NCBI RefSeq assembly: GCF_900636475.1
Contig: NZ_LR134283.1
Span: 1,054,001 to 1,118,000 of the forward strand
Direction of reading: 5' to 3'
DNA from: Streptococcus anginosus
GTDB lineage: Bacteria > Bacillota > Bacilli > Lactobacillales > Streptococcaceae
DNA length: 64,000 nucleotides
The notes under the pieces were generated by a model. The model was not told the origin of the DNA, searched no databases, and was given only the letters and a program-made list of their open reading frames with translations. Positions 39,639 through 49,532 of this stretch are shown one piece after another. The translations under genes were made by a program, and so were the position numbers. Each line of letters starts with the position of its first letter. Position 1 is the first letter of the stretch.

Positions 39639-40936
39639 AAACCGGCCTCCTGATTCATCTCCTGAATTTCTTTAATCGCTTTTTCTATCGCCATAGTTGT
39701 ACCATCATGAAAAAAGATTAACTCGCCTGTCGGTCGATCCATACTGCGACCGACGCGTCCAGCGATTTGTACCAGAGCGCTGCGACTAAACAGACGGTGG
39801 TTGGCTTCCACCACGAAAACATCTACACAAGGAAAGGTCACCCCACGCTCCAAAATCGTCGTCGTTACCAAAATCGTGATTTCTTTTTGACGAAACTTCT
39901 CTACAATTTCTAGTCGATTTTCAGTCGTCGAAGCTACAAAACCAACTTTTTCATTTGGAAAATTGCTTTGGAGAATCTCTGCCAGCTCCTGCCCTCTTCT
40001 GATCTCGGAAGCAAAAATAAGAAGTGGAAATCCTGTTTTTCTCTGCTTTTGAATAAACTGCCTTAGCTTGGTAACTAGCTTCTTTTGACCAAGATATTTT
40101 TGAAAATCCGCCAACCAAATTTTTTGCGGAACAATCAAAGGATTGCCATGAAAACGTCTGGGTAGACTCAAACGAGTTAATTCTCCTTTAGCCACTTTTT
40201 TATCCAGCTCATCTGTGGAAGTTGCTGTTAAGAAAATCTTCGTCCCCTCTACTTTGACTGCCTGATGAACTGCATGATAAAGCATCGGATTGTCCACATA
40301 AGGAAAGGCATCTACTTCATCAACGATAAGAAGATCAAATGCTTGATAAAATTTGAGAAGCTGATGTGTGGTGGCAATCACGAGAGGACTGCGGGAATAT
40401 GCTTCTGATTCGCCGCGCAGGAGTGAAATATCACAGGTAAAATCTACTTTCAGTCTGCGATAAAGTTCTAAGCAGACATCAATTCTGGGGCTAGCTAAGC
40501 AGACGGCTCCGCCTTGATTGATGACTTGTGCCACCACCTGATAGATCATTTCCGTCTTTCCGGCTCCTGTGACTGCGTGAACCAAGCTATCTTTGCGTTT
40601 GGTAACCGCCTCTACAAGTCCTTGAGAAACCTTAGCTTGAAATTCTGTCAACTTTCCTTGCCATTTCAAGACATTCGCTTTAGGAAACTCTTCCTGTGGA
40701 AAATAGTAGAGATCTTCATCACTTCTAACCCTTCCTAAGATCAAGCAGGATCTACAGTAGTAAGCACCTATTGGCAGTTGGTGTCTTTCTTTATCAACTG
40801 CTTGCCCACAACGATTGCAACATAATTTTCCTTTTTCTTCTTTCATTGCTGGTAAAGTTTGCGCATATAATTGCAATTCTGCTGGTAGTTGTGCTTTTGT
40901 AAACATACGGCCTAAGCAATCTTGTAATTCTATCAT
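39635..40936 (-). CDS. comFA: Competence DNA-uptake helicase ComFA
   Basis: 433-residue superfamily 2 ATPase that helps pull single-stranded DNA into the cytosol. An N-terminal zinc finger (CCNRCG...CRSC, about 38-64), Walker A TGAGKTEM (about 120), the DEVDAF box, and motif VI QIAGRVGRSMDRP are intact. A SigX box ends 7 nt before the ATG and there is no Shine-Dalgarno. It is divergent from yigZ over 56 bp. Confidence 0.96.
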   Translation of the reverse strand: MIELQDCLGRMFTKAQLPAELQLYAQTLPAMKEEKGKLCCNRCGQAVDKERHQLPIGAYYCRSCLILGRVRSDEDLYYFPQEEFPKANVLKWQGKLTEFQAKVSQGLVEAVTKRKDSLVHAVTGAGKTEMIYQVVAQVINQGGAVCLASPRIDVCLELYRRLKVDFTCDISLLRGESEAYSRSPLVIATTHQLLKFYQAFDLLIVDEVDAFPYVDNPMLYHAVHQAVKVEGTKIFLTATSTDELDKKVAKGELTRLSLPRRFHGNPLIVPQKIWLADFQKYLGQKKLVTKLRQFIQKQRKTGFPLLIFASEIRRGQELAEILQSNFPNEKVGFVASTTENRLEIVEKFRQKEITILVTTTILERGVTFPCVDVFVVEANHRLFSRSALVQIAGRVGRSMDRPTGELIFFHDGTTMAIEKAIKEIQEMNQEAGL

Positions 40937-40943
40937 ATCTATT

Positions 40944-40951
40944 TATTCGAA
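40944..40951 (-). promoter_or_regulatory. SigX (ComX) cin-box of comFA-comFC
   Basis: TTCGAATA on the minus strand, preceded by six T, matches 7 of 8 positions of TACGAATA and ends 7 nt before the comFA ATG. The spacing equals that at cclA. Confidence 0.7.
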
Positions 40952-40957
40952 AAAACT

Positions 40958-40986
40958 TTGGCAAAATACAAGTTTTTTTGTAAAAT
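40958..40986 (+). promoter_or_regulatory. Promoter of yigZ, leaderless layout
   Basis: TTGGCA (40958-40963) and TAAAAT (40981-40986) are spaced 17 bp. The -10 ends 6 nt before the ATG at 40993. Confidence 0.7.
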
Positions 40987-40992
40987 GAAGAT

Positions 40993-41628
40993 ATGGAGTT
41001 TAGAACAATCAAAGAGGACGGACAAGTCCAAGAAGAAATCAAAAAATCGCGCTTTATTTGTCACATCAAGCGTGTAACAACAGAGAACGAAGCACGAAAT
41101 TTTATTCAGGCTGTCAAAAAAGAACACTACAAAGCTACTCATAACTGCTCTGCCTTTATATTAGGAGAGAAGAGCGAAATGAAGCGAAGTAGCGATGATG
41201 GCGAACCCAGCGGAACTGCTGGTGTACCTATGTTAGGCGTTTTAGAAAATCAGCAACTAACTAATGTCTGTGCTGTCGTGACACGCTATTTTGGTGGTAT
41301 CAAGCTAGGGGCAGGAGGTCTTATTCGGGCGTATAGCAGCAACGTTGCTTTAGCTATCAAAGAAATCGGGATCGTCCATATAAAAGAACAGCTTGGGCTG
41401 AGAATCGCTCTCTCTTACAGTCAATATCAAGAATTACCCAATTTTCTTAAAGCTAACCATTTACAAGAACAAGATACATCCTTTACAGAACAAGTCCAAA
41501 CGACCATTTTTGTTGATAAAGATGATAAGGACAGCGTTATAGAGGAGTTAATTGAGTTGTTTAATGGAAAAATCGACATTACTGATCAAGGATTACGGAA
41601 AGTTGAAGTTCCCATTTCTTTATCCTAA
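40993..41628 (+). CDS. yigZ: YigZ/IMPACT family protein
   Basis: 211 residues: an N-terminal UPF0029 (IMPACT) domain with [17 protein letters not shown] and [19 protein letters not shown], and a ferredoxin-like C-terminal domain. Its role is uncertain, and relatives influence translation or act as peptidase-like factors. It is divergent from comFA with a good sigma-A promoter whose -10 ends 6 nt before the ATG, so translation probably starts at the 5' end of the mRNA. Confidence 0.9.
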   Translation: MEFRTIKEDGQVQEEIKKSRFICHIKRVTTENEARNFIQAVKKEHYKATHNCSAFILGEKSEMKRSSDDGEPSGTAGVPMLGVLENQQLTNVCAVVTRYFGGIKLGAGGLIRAYSSNVALAIKEIGIVHIKEQLGLRIALSYSQYQELPNFLKANHLQEQDTSFTEQVQTTIFVDKDDKDSVIEELIELFNGKIDITDQGLRKVEVPISLS

Positions 41629-41632
41629 ATAT

Positions 41633-41663
41633 TAAAAAAAGCTATCACCTTGATAGTTTTTTT
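41633..41663 (+). terminator. Terminator of yigZ
   Basis: CTATCA pairs with TGATAG, flanked by A7 and T7 runs, just after the yigZ stop. Confidence 0.8.
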
Positions 41664-41667
41664 ATAT

Positions 41668-41696
41668 TTTACAAAGACTTTTTTTCGTTTTATACT
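41668..41696 (+). promoter_or_regulatory. Promoter of cysK
   Basis: TTTACA (41668-41673) and TATACT (41691-41696) are spaced 17 bp. TTGAGGT precedes the ATG. Confidence 0.7.
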
Positions 41697-41726
41697 GTTT
41701 CTATCACTATTATTGAGGTATCATTT

Positions 41727-42650
41727 ATGGCACAAATTTATCATAACATTACAGAACTCATTGGAAATACTCCTATTGTGAAATTGAACAAGCTGGTTCC
41801 AGAAGGCGCTGCTGATGTCTATGTCAAGCTAGAAGCTTTCAATCCGGGGTCATCCGTCAAAGATCGCATTGCTCTTAGCATGATTGAGACCGCTGAGCAA
41901 GAGGGCTTGATTCAGCCGGGTGCAACCATTGTCGAAGCAACCAGCGGAAATACCGGAATCGGTTTGTCTTGGGTCGGTGCAGCTAAAGGTTATAAGGTCG
42001 TTATTGTTATGCCAGAAACCATGAGTGTGGAACGCCGCAAAATTATCCAAGCTTATGGCGCCGAATTGGTGCTCACTCCCGGAAGTGAGGGAATGAAAGG
42101 TGCGATTGCCAAAGCTGAAGAAATCGCCAAAGAACGCAACGGATGGCTGCCGCTACAGTTCAACAATCCAGCTAATCCTGAAGTACACGAAAGAACAACA
42201 GGAGCAGAAATTATTGCTGCTTTCGGTGAAAAAGGATTGGATGCCTTTGTCGGTGGAGTTGGCACAGGTGGTACAATTTCTGGCGTTTCTCACGCTCTCA
42301 AAAAAGTCAATCCAAATATACAAGTTTACGCAGTTGAAGCCGATGAGTCCGCTATCCTGTCAGGTGAAAAGCCTGGACCACACAAGATTCAAGGAATTTC
42401 AGCTGGTTTTATCCCAGAAACACTAGACATTCAAGCTTATGACGGTATTGTCCGCGTTACTTCTGATCAAGCGCTCGACCTTGGACGCCGTGTCGGTGGA
42501 CAAGAAGGCTTTCTTGTAGGAATTTCTTCTGCCGCAGCTATCTATGCCGCACTTGAAGTCGCCAAAAAATTAGGCGCAGGCAAGAAAGTCCTAGCTCTTG
42601 CTCCAGATAACGGCGAGCGCTACCTCTCAACCGCTCTCTATAATTTTTAG
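41727..42650 (+). CDS. cysK: Cysteine synthase A (O-acetylserine sulfhydrylase)
   Basis: 307-residue fold-type II PLP enzyme making cysteine from O-acetylserine and sulfide. The PLP Lys is in [11 protein letters not shown] (about 46), the substrate loop in [11 protein letters not shown], the phosphate loop in [10 protein letters not shown], and the [13 protein letters not shown] helix near the end. Family length is normal. It is monocistronic, with its own promoter and terminator. Confidence 0.96.
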   Translation: MAQIYHNITELIGNTPIVKLNKLVPEGAADVYVKLEAFNPGSSVKDRIALSMIETAEQEGLIQPGATIVEATSGNTGIGLSWVGAAKGYKVVIVMPETMSVERRKIIQAYGAELVLTPGSEGMKGAIAKAEEIAKERNGWLPLQFNNPANPEVHERTTGAEIIAAFGEKGLDAFVGGVGTGGTISGVSHALKKVNPNIQVYAVEADESAILSGEKPGPHKIQGISAGFIPETLDIQAYDGIVRVTSDQALDLGRRVGGQEGFLVGISSAAAIYAALEVAKKLGAGKKVLALAPDNGERYLSTALYNF

Positions 42651-42752
42651 ATTTAGAAATCAAGGCATGTACACATACAAACTTTAAATTTGGATTTACT
42701 AACAGTTTACCAATGATAACTGTAATATATCAATGTCAGCTAATTAACAGCT

Positions 42753-42780
42753 AGAGAGAACGAAATTCGTTCTCTCTTTT
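42753..42780 (+). terminator. Terminator of cysK
   Basis: AGAGAGAACG pairs perfectly with CGTTCTCTCT around a 5-nt loop, followed by a short T-run. Confidence 0.85.
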
Positions 42781-42913
42781 CTGTATGTTCAAATCTATAA
42801 AAATACTGCATCCATTCGATTTGTTGCTTTCACTAGCTAACAATCAACAATTATTAAAATTCTTTAGTATAAGATGTATTAGAAATATCCTCCCCTACAG
42901 CGTGAAAAGCTCG

Positions 42914-43423
42914 TTAAAAAACAGTCTCTTGAAACTTAGAATTGATAATCAGAACAACATAGTTTTGCATATCTTTGTTTTCAGTCAAGGCTTCGCAAAT
43001 GGCCTTGAAGATATTACCGTTGTCATGACCAACCATATTTTTAACATTTTCAATGAAAATTACCCAATGTTTCTACCCTTCAATCATACGAAACAGTTCA
43101 AAAAACAAATCCCCACGATCATCATCAAGTCCCTTACGATAACTCGCAATACTAAAGGCTTGGCATGGGAAACCTCCCATCACCACATCCACACGCTCAG
43201 CTGGAATCTCCTCCGGCTTCACCGCATGGATGTCACGACTATCCAAAAAAGTATCTGGATAGTTTAACTCATAAGTACGCCGTGCGTACTTGTCAAACTC
43301 GTTGGCATACACCACTCTGAACTCGTTGGTCTGTTCAAATCCCAACTCAATCCCACCAACTCCTGAGAAGAAGGCTGCAATGTTGTACTTCTCAGGCTGG
43401 TGCGAACTTACAGAATTTGTCAT
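42914..43423 (-). pseudogene. Decayed C5-cytosine DNA methyltransferase (N-terminal remnant)
   Basis: The frame from ATG 43423 encodes motif I (AAFFSGVGGIELGFEQ) and motif IV (GGFPCQAFS) of a Dcm-type enzyme. It is stopped by TAG at 43073-43075. The same frame then continues with VIFIENVKNMVGHDNGN (motif VI region) and ends at TAA 42914-42916. Motifs VIII-X and the target-recognition domain are missing, so at most 169 codons of an enzyme that normally has 300-400 remain. No restriction endonuclease is adjacent. AGAAGG still precedes the start. It is almost certainly inactive and marks a lost restriction-modification module. Confidence 0.88.
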
Positions 43424-43601
43424 GGTTTACCTTCTAGAATGTTGGTTTATTTAATATAATACGTGGAATGGTAAAAAATAGAAAATCTAGTCTGTTAATC
43501 AATAAGGTTGATTTTACATTTTTCGATTTTTTTATTTATTACTATCATATTAACTAATATACATTACTCAATTATGCTTACACCAAAATAATTGGTAATT
43601 A

Positions 43602-44429
43602 TTATTTAAATATAAATTTGATAACAAGAATAAATATTGGAGCAATAACTACACTTATAGAAGAAATGGTGTTAATAAGTGTTGTTTTTATTTTGGATTT
43701 GTATACTAAAATCAAATTGAATAATCTTTCAATTAGAGTTTTCAGACTAAAGAATAATAAGAGCAGAACAATTGATGCTACAAGGAATGAAATAATAATC
43801 ATTGAGAAATCAGATAAAATAATAGGATATTTAAAAAGCCGTATAAAACCATCCTTAATCTCTAAATAAGTAAATAAGTATAAAACGAAAGCTAATATAA
43901 ACCCTAAAGTTTTGATGCGACTTTGCTTATCTAGTAGGTACTTAATAACTACTAAAATAATATAGATTACGGCCATTAATAACACTTGCTTCAAAGTTGC
44001 ATCAAACGATAAAACTAGATTATTTTTAATAATACTTGTTTCCCAAACCGAAGATATATTTTTGAAATCATTCCAATCATTATTAATTAAATTTAAAATA
44101 TAAACAAAGAAAATAATCAAAAAAGATACTCGGTATAGATTGTTCGATAAAAATTTTTTGTCTTCTAATCTGTCCTTCTCAAATTTATCAAGTTCTTTCC
44201 TTAGTTCTATATTTATGTTCTGTGGATTATTAACTTGAATGTAACCATTTTGAATATTTATATCCTTAAAGTCAAAATTTGAATTGTTTTGGTAATTAAA
44301 ATTAGATACTATAGACTCTATCTGTTTTTTATCAGAAAAGTCACTTTTTATTTGCCATAAAAAAGATAAAACAGGTATTCCATATGTAATAAAACCAGTC
44401 AATATTTTCACTATATTTTCAAAATTCAT
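43602..44429 (-). CDS. Unknown AT-rich membrane protein downstream of valS
   Basis: 275 residues, not recognised. One helix near the N-terminus (about 10-27) precedes a soluble, Asn-rich and charged segment (about 28-95, with NINIELRKELDKFEKD). Five further helices follow (about 98-118, 147-166, 173-190, 205-228, 250-272). Base composition is markedly AT-richer than neighbouring core genes, which suggests acquisition. AGAGGGGAAAA precedes the ATG. It starts 54 bp after the valS stop and could be the last gene of the valS operon. I cannot assign a function. Confidence 0.75.
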   Translation of the reverse strand: MNFENIVKILTGFITYGIPVLSFLWQIKSDFSDKKQIESIVSNFNYQNNSNFDFKDINIQNGYIQVNNPQNINIELRKELDKFEKDRLEDKKFLSNNLYRVSFLIIFFVYILNLINNDWNDFKNISSVWETSIIKNNLVLSFDATLKQVLLMAVIYIILVVIKYLLDKQSRIKTLGFILAFVLYLFTYLEIKDGFIRLFKYPIILSDFSMIIISFLVASIVLLLLFFSLKTLIERLFNLILVYKSKIKTTLINTISSISVVIAPIFILVIKFIFK

Positions 44430-44483
44430 TTAAATTTTTCCCCTCTTTCCCAAAAATCTACTACAAACTACAAGAAATTAGCT

Positions 44484-47135
44484 TCATTTTACCAACTTCT
44501 TCATCTCTTCAATCCGCGCTACTATCGCATCATACTTAGATTGGTAATCGACTTGTTTGTCGCGTTCTTTTTGGACAACTTCTGGTTTCGCGTTAGCGAC
44601 GAATTTTTCGTTACCGAGTTTTTTGGCAACTATGTCTAGCTCTTTTTGCCATTTTGCCAGTTCTTTGTTGAGGCGAGCTAGTTCTTCTTCAACGTTGAGC
44701 AAGTCAGCGAGAGGCAGATAGATTTCTGCTCCTGTGATGATGCTAGACATAGCTAATTCTGGCACAGCAAGGTCCTCCGCGATTTCCAAATGCTCTGGAT
44801 TTGTAAAACGCTTGATGTAGTTGACATTAGCGTTGAAGAATGCTTCTAATTCGCTGTCGCTTGTTTTCACAAGAAGTGTAATTGGTTTGCTTGGAGCAAC
44901 GTTCACTTCGCTACGTGCGTTACGTACAGCACGGATCAGGTCTTTAAGACTTTCAACACCTTTGTGCGCTGCTTCATTTTCAAATGCGGGGTTAACTGTT
45001 GGGTATTCAGCTGTTACGATTGAACCTTCAGAAATTTGTTCAAAGATTTCTTCCGTCACAAACGGCATGATTGGGTGAAGCAAACGAAGGATCTTATCAA
45101 GTGTGTAAAGCAGAACTGAGCGAGTAATAACTTTTTCGTCTTCATTGTCGCTGTAAAGCACTTCTTTAGTCAACTCAACATACCAGTCAGCAAATTCATC
45201 CCAGATGAAGTTGTAAAGAATGTGACCAGCCACACCGAATTCAAATTTATCAAAGTTTTCAGTGACTTTAGCGATTGTTTCGTTCAAGTTGTGGAGAATC
45301 CAACGGTCTGTAACGTTACCAGCTGTACCAGCAGCAACTTTTTCAACATTTGCGCTAGCTTGGTCAAGTGTAAGGTCTTCATTGTTCATCAAAATGTAAC
45401 GAGAGATGTTCCAGATTTTGTTAATAAAGTTCCAAGCTGCATCCATTTTTTCGTAAGAGAAACGAACGTCTTGACCTGGTGCAGAACCATTTGACAAGAA
45501 CCATCGAAGCGCATCAGCACCATATTTTTCGATAACATCCATTGGATCAATACCGTTACCAAGTGATTTAGACATTTTACGTCCTTGTTCGTCACGGATA
45601 AGACCGTGGATAAGCACGTTTTCAAATGGACGGCGTTCTGTGAATTCCAATGATTGGAAAATCATACGTGATACCCAGAAGAAGATGATATCATAACCAG
45701 TTACCAATGTAGATGTTGGGAAGTAACGTTTGAAATCTTCTGAGTCTGTGTCAGGCCAACCCATTGTTGAGAATGGCCATAGGGCTGAACTAAACCAAGT
45801 ATCAAGCACATCTTCGTCTTGAGTCCATCCGTCACCTTCTGGAGCTTCTTCACCGACGTACATTTCACCTTCAGCATTGTACCATGCAGGAATTTGGTGA
45901 CCCCACCATAATTGACGAGAGATAACCCAGTCGTGAACGTTTTCCATCCATTGTAGGAAAGTATCGTTGAAACGTGGTGGGTAGAACTTCACTTCGTCAT
46001 CAGTGTCTTGGTTAGCAATCGCATTTTTAGCCAATTGGTCCATTTTAACGAACCATTGTGTTGACAAACGTGGTTCAACTGGCACACCAGTACGTTCTGA
46101 GTGACCAACGCTATGAACCATTTTTTCGATTTCAACAAGCGCACCGATTTCTTCCAATTTTTTAACGACAGCTTTGCGAGCTTCAAAGCGGTCCATACCA
46201 GCAAATTCACCAGCAAGTTCGTTCATTGTACCATCATCATTCATGACGTTGATTTGTGGCAAGTTATGACGCTGACCAACTAAGAAGTCATTAGGGTCGT
46301 GTGCTGGAGTGATTTTAACTACACCAGTACCAAATTCTGGGTCAGCGTGTTCATCACCGACGATTGGAATAGCTTTGTTAACGATTGGAAGGATAACATT
46401 TTGACCAATCAAATCTTTGTAACGGTCATCATTTGGGTTAACCGCAACGGCTACGTCACCGAACATTGTTTCAGGACGAGTTGTGGCAACTTCAAGGCTA
46501 CGTGAACCATCTTCCAACATGTAGTTCATGTGGTAGAAAGCACCTTCGACATCTTTGTGGATAACTTCGATATCAGAAAGGGCTGTACGAGCTTTTGGAT
46601 CCCAGTTGATGATAAATTCACCACGATAAATCCAACCTTTTTTATAAAGTTCAACAAAGACTTTACGAACTGCTTTTGACAATCCTTCATCAAGGGTGAA
46701 ACGTTCACGTGAGTAGTCAACAGAGATACCCATTTTACCCCATTGTTGTTTGATTGTTGATGCATATTCATCTTTCCATTCCCAGACTTTATCAAGGAAT
46801 TTTTCACGACCAAGGTCATAGCGTGAGATACCATCTTCAGCCAGACGTGCCTCAACTTTTGCTTGTGTTGCAATCCCCGCATGGTCCATACCAGGAAGCC
46901 ATAAAGTATCAAAACCTTGCATACGTTTTTGACGGATAATAATATCTTGCAAAGTAGTATCCCAAGCGTGACCAAGGTGAAGTTTACCAGTGACGTTTGG
47001 TGGTGGAATAACGATAGAATACGGATGAGCTTTCTTATCGCCAGAAGGCTTGAAAACATCCTCATCTAACCATTTTTGATAACGCCCAGCCTCAACCTCA
47101 GCTGGGTTATATTTTGGTGAAAGTTCTTTTGACAT
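44484..47135 (-). CDS. valS: Valyl-tRNA synthetase
   Basis: 883-residue class I synthetase charging tRNA-Val. The HIGH motif is in [10 protein letters not shown] (about 50), KMSKS in [10 protein letters not shown] (about 528), the editing domain lies between them, and a C-terminal coiled coil is present ([15 protein letters not shown]). AAAAGGAGAA precedes the ATG. It starts 25 nt after the stop of an unknown membrane protein. The only T-box seen is two genes upstream. Confidence 0.98.
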   Translation of the reverse strand: MSKELSPKYNPAEVEAGRYQKWLDEDVFKPSGDKKAHPYSIVIPPPNVTGKLHLGHAWDTTLQDIIIRQKRMQGFDTLWLPGMDHAGIATQAKVEARLAEDGISRYDLGREKFLDKVWEWKDEYASTIKQQWGKMGISVDYSRERFTLDEGLSKAVRKVFVELYKKGWIYRGEFIINWDPKARTALSDIEVIHKDVEGAFYHMNYMLEDGSRSLEVATTRPETMFGDVAVAVNPNDDRYKDLIGQNVILPIVNKAIPIVGDEHADPEFGTGVVKITPAHDPNDFLVGQRHNLPQINVMNDDGTMNELAGEFAGMDRFEARKAVVKKLEEIGALVEIEKMVHSVGHSERTGVPVEPRLSTQWFVKMDQLAKNAIANQDTDDEVKFYPPRFNDTFLQWMENVHDWVISRQLWWGHQIPAWYNAEGEMYVGEEAPEGDGWTQDEDVLDTWFSSALWPFSTMGWPDTDSEDFKRYFPTSTLVTGYDIIFFWVSRMIFQSLEFTERRPFENVLIHGLIRDEQGRKMSKSLGNGIDPMDVIEKYGADALRWFLSNGSAPGQDVRFSYEKMDAAWNFINKIWNISRYILMNNEDLTLDQASANVEKVAAGTAGNVTDRWILHNLNETIAKVTENFDKFEFGVAGHILYNFIWDEFADWYVELTKEVLYSDNEDEKVITRSVLLYTLDKILRLLHPIMPFVTEEIFEQISEGSIVTAEYPTVNPAFENEAAHKGVESLKDLIRAVRNARSEVNVAPSKPITLLVKTSDSELEAFFNANVNYIKRFTNPEHLEIAEDLAVPELAMSSIITGAEIYLPLADLLNVEEELARLNKELAKWQKELDIVAKKLGNEKFVANAKPEVVQKERDKQVDYQSKYDAIVARIEEMKKLVK

Positions 47136-47160
47136 GTGTGTTCTCCTTTTATAAACTTCA

Positions 47161-48495
47161 TTAATTGAAATATCCTTTTGACGAATCTAAATAATACCTT
47201 TTCAATCGTTTAATTATTTTTTTACTCATCCATTGTGCAAATGAATACGAAAAAACTATTATTATAGTAGTAGCTAAGATATTAGAAACAAAATTAGGCG
47301 AAGTGGATTTATTTATCATACTCAACATATAATTAATAGCATTTGCAATTGCATCTTTTAGTGTATTGATTTCTACAATTTCATTGTTCTTTATTATTTT
47401 TTTTGTAAATAATGATGATAATACATTTAATATAAATAATGTATTAAAACTCACTATCTGTAGCCAGTGTAAATGCTTTTTCAGCTTTAGGGTCTTGGTA
47501 AATTTGGAGTATTTTTCTCGTGATTGTTGTAAATTTATGCCACCAATGAAACTTGGTATGAAAATAGGCAAGAACCACATAAAAATTCCAATCAAATCAC
47601 TTTCAATTTGATCTAAAAGAAACAATATGAATAGCGCTGTGCCAATTAATGTCCATTTTGATATCTCCGATTCTTTGTCTTCTCCACCTCTGTTTATATT
47701 TTCATACACTTGCATCCAAAAGCAAATATTTATTGACATAGGTAAAAAAAGAGTGAATACTGTACTAAAAGATAAATCATTTACTTGTAGTAATAAGCTA
47801 AGATACATTAAAACAGATATCGTCGAACCAAAATATGCCTCTAGATAGGAATTCCAAAGTACCTTCCCTGATTGTACAGAAATTTCATTTTGTCTTTTAT
47901 AAATCCAAACAGATATACTTCCTTTTAATAATGGTAAAAATATGAACAACAATAGGCTTATTAAAATTATGACAGTAGTCTCAAAAACTTTTTGAGATAG
48001 ATGAAGTTCGTTAAAAATTTCAAAAAAACTACTTAAAACGTTTTCTATATAATTTACATTATTTTTTATCAAAAAACATAAACCAATAAAAAGTGTGTCA
48101 AACAGATTAAAAAAAGCAAACACGCCTATACTTTTTTGAAAAAATTTCTTAATGGCTTGAAATCTTTGCTCAAATAAAGCAAGGTAAACTATAGGTAAAA
48201 TCGGCTGAAATAAAATAATTAATCTATATTTCAAAAGTAATAGCACTCCAGCTGATACTCCTAAAAGAATCCAATAGATAATTTGAAGTTTATTATCTAT
48301 TTGCAATCTTCTTAATCTAAATCCATATAAAGCCAGTAGTATTCCTAAAATAAGTTCAACAATATATATTGGAGCAACTGGTAAAATACTATTTGGAAGT
48401 AAAGTTATCGGAAAAAGCAAAATAGCTAATAGCAACAAAGAAACTATTGAAAGAAGAGGCAGTAATGCTAATACGTATAAAACTATTCTTTCCAT
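47161..48495 (-). CDS. Unknown polytopic membrane protein between T-box/GNAT and valS
   Basis: 444 residues with about ten or more hydrophobic helices, not recognised. Charged loops include [14 protein letters not shown] and [10 protein letters not shown], and the C-terminus is basic ([12 protein letters not shown]). The open frame extends 21 codons upstream to 48558, but ATG 48495 has GAAGGGGG at proper spacing. Codon and base use is very AT-rich compared with valS, suggesting insertion into the operon. It shares the style of ribosome binding site (GGGGAAAA) with the unknown gene on the other side of valS. Function is unknown. Confidence 0.75.
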   Translation of the reverse strand: MERIVLYVLALLPLLSIVSLLLLAILLFPITLLPNSILPVAPIYIVELILGILLALYGFRLRRLQIDNKLQIIYWILLGVSAGVLLLLKYRLIILFQPILPIVYLALFEQRFQAIKKFFQKSIGVFAFFNLFDTLFIGLCFLIKNNVNYIENVLSSFFEIFNELHLSQKVFETTVIILISLLLFIFLPLLKGSISVWIYKRQNEISVQSGKVLWNSYLEAYFGSTISVLMYLSLLLQVNDLSFSTVFTLFLPMSINICFWMQVYENINRGGEDKESEISKWTLIGTALFILFLLDQIESDLIGIFMWFLPIFIPSFIGGINLQQSREKYSKFTKTLKLKKHLHWLQIVSFNTLFILNVLSSLFTKKIIKNNEIVEINTLKDAIANAINYMLSMINKSTSPNFVSNILATTIIIVFSYSFAQWMSKKIIKRLKRYYLDSSKGYFN

Positions 48496-48516
48496 TCTAT
48501 TTTCCCCCTTCTTACT

Positions 48517-48569
48517 GAACTGGTCGATTTTTTCGAGCAGTTCAATTTGTAATAACATTTTTTACAAAT
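48517..48569 (-). other. Two hairpins in front of the unknown membrane protein gene
   Basis: GAACTG/CAGTTC with an inner TCGA/TCGA pair (48517-48543) and ATTTGTAA/TTACAAAT (48545-48569) are stacked in the 112-bp leader. Neither has a strong T-run, so they may control translation or processing rather than terminate. Confidence 0.4.
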
Positions 48570-48607
48570 TATTAAATTTTAACTTATGCAAGTTTACACA
48601 GTTTCAT

Positions 48608-49192
48608 TTATTTTTTCTGTGTCTCCCACTCACTTCTCAGCAATCCATAACGCAATAAATCACAGCGTTTGCCTTGTGCGTCTTTGCGGTCACGAATGCG
48701 AAATTCGAGGGTGAAGCCAAGTTTTTCAGCAATACGCTGGCTTGCTTTGTTGTAACCATAACATTCAATTTCAATTTTGTGGAGATTGAGTAGGGTAAAT
48801 CCAACTTCCAACAGCGCACGCGCAGCTTCTGGCACGAGTCCTTGCCCCCAATAATCTGGATGAAGCAGATAGCCCATTTCAAGAACATCATCAGCATGGC
48901 GATGATTAAAATCAATTGAGCCAATGACTTCATCTGTTCCTTTTAAGCAGATACCATAACCAGACGGTATTTTTTGCTCAATCCAGCGCTTTGGCATAAT
49001 GTTTTCGAGATAATTTTCCTCTTCTTCCACGCTTTCTGCAGGTGGAAAACCAGCTGGCCAAGTCACCTCTGGCAAACTCGCATAAGCAAAAATCTCTTTA
49101 GCATCTGAGACTAGACGTTGGCGCAAATACAGCCGCTCTGTCTCAATATTAGGAAGTTTATTATCTTCAATTTGACCTAAAATATTTATCAT
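48608..49192 (-). CDS. RimJ/RimL-type GNAT N-acetyltransferase
   Basis: 194-residue acetyltransferase. ETERLYLRQRLVSDAKEIFAY at the start and YLLHPDYWGQGLVPEAARALL (acetyl-CoA loop, about 115-135) with NKASQRIAEKLGF are typical of the RimJ/RimL group, which modify ribosomal proteins or small molecules. The target is unknown. The frame is open to 49354, but that part lies in the T-box leader. ATG 49192 has GGGGAGAGAA before it. It is the first gene after the valine-type T-box. Confidence 0.86.
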   Translation of the reverse strand: MINILGQIEDNKLPNIETERLYLRQRLVSDAKEIFAYASLPEVTWPAGFPPAESVEEEENYLENIMPKRWIEQKIPSGYGICLKGTDEVIGSIDFNHRHADDVLEMGYLLHPDYWGQGLVPEAARALLEVGFTLLNLHKIEIECYGYNKASQRIAEKLGFTLEFRIRDRKDAQGKRCDLLRYGLLRSEWETQKK

Positions 49193-49214
49193 AATTTCTC
49201 TCCCCATTCCGCTT

Positions 49215-49500
49215 ATAAAAATTCGTCCCTGCCATACATGACAGGGACGAATCACTCCGCGGTACCACCCAATTTCGGGCAGACGCCCGCAACTCTGATC
49301 TTCTTGTTTATCTTTTATTACGTCGTTAGCCCGCTTAGGCATACGCCAGTACAATCCGCAACTCGCTGCCTAGTCCTAAAAGTAAACAAAAAGACACCAT
49401 TATTTCAATTTTAGCCTTAGCAACCAGTTTTGACATTTGTGCGGATTTCTCAGCAGTGCCGCTTTCTGTGACAAATGGGATTCAAAACACCTCTAATGTA
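49215..49500 (-). promoter_or_regulatory. T-box leader in front of GNAT-membrane protein-valS
   Basis: The T-box core GGTGGTACCGCGG (about 49257-49269) is followed on the minus strand by a terminator helix with ATTCGTCCCTG/CAGGGACGAAT arms and a T-run (about 49218-49252). An upstream Stem I region includes GCTGAGAAATCC. Gene context and GTC/GTT triplets point to tRNA-Val, but I could not fix the specifier codon. Confidence 0.85.
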
Positions 49501-49503
49501 TTT

Positions 49504-49532
49504 AGTTTAACATGTTTTCTAGAGAAAATCAA
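49504..49532 (-). promoter_or_regulatory. Promoter of T-box/GNAT/valS unit
   Basis: TTGATT (49527-49532) and TAAACT (49504-49509) on the minus strand are spaced 17 bp and precede the T-box leader. Confidence 0.55.

Noticed and set aside
42781..43267. Long plus-strand open frame across the methyltransferase remnant
   Set aside because: It is the antisense shadow of the methyltransferase frame and has no ribosome binding site or family resemblance.
42651..44483. Functional restriction-modification system
   Set aside because: Only an interrupted N-terminal methyltransferase fragment is present, and no endonuclease or specificity gene was found.
48496..48558. 21-residue N-terminal extension of the membrane protein before valS
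   Set aside because: No ribosome binding site precedes ATG 48558, and the region forms hairpins. ATG 48495 has GAAGGGGG at good spacing and begins directly with a hydrophobic helix.
49193..49354. 54-codon N-terminal extension of the GNAT ORF
   Set aside because: This part is the T-box antiterminator and terminator. ATG 49192 has its own ribosome binding site.
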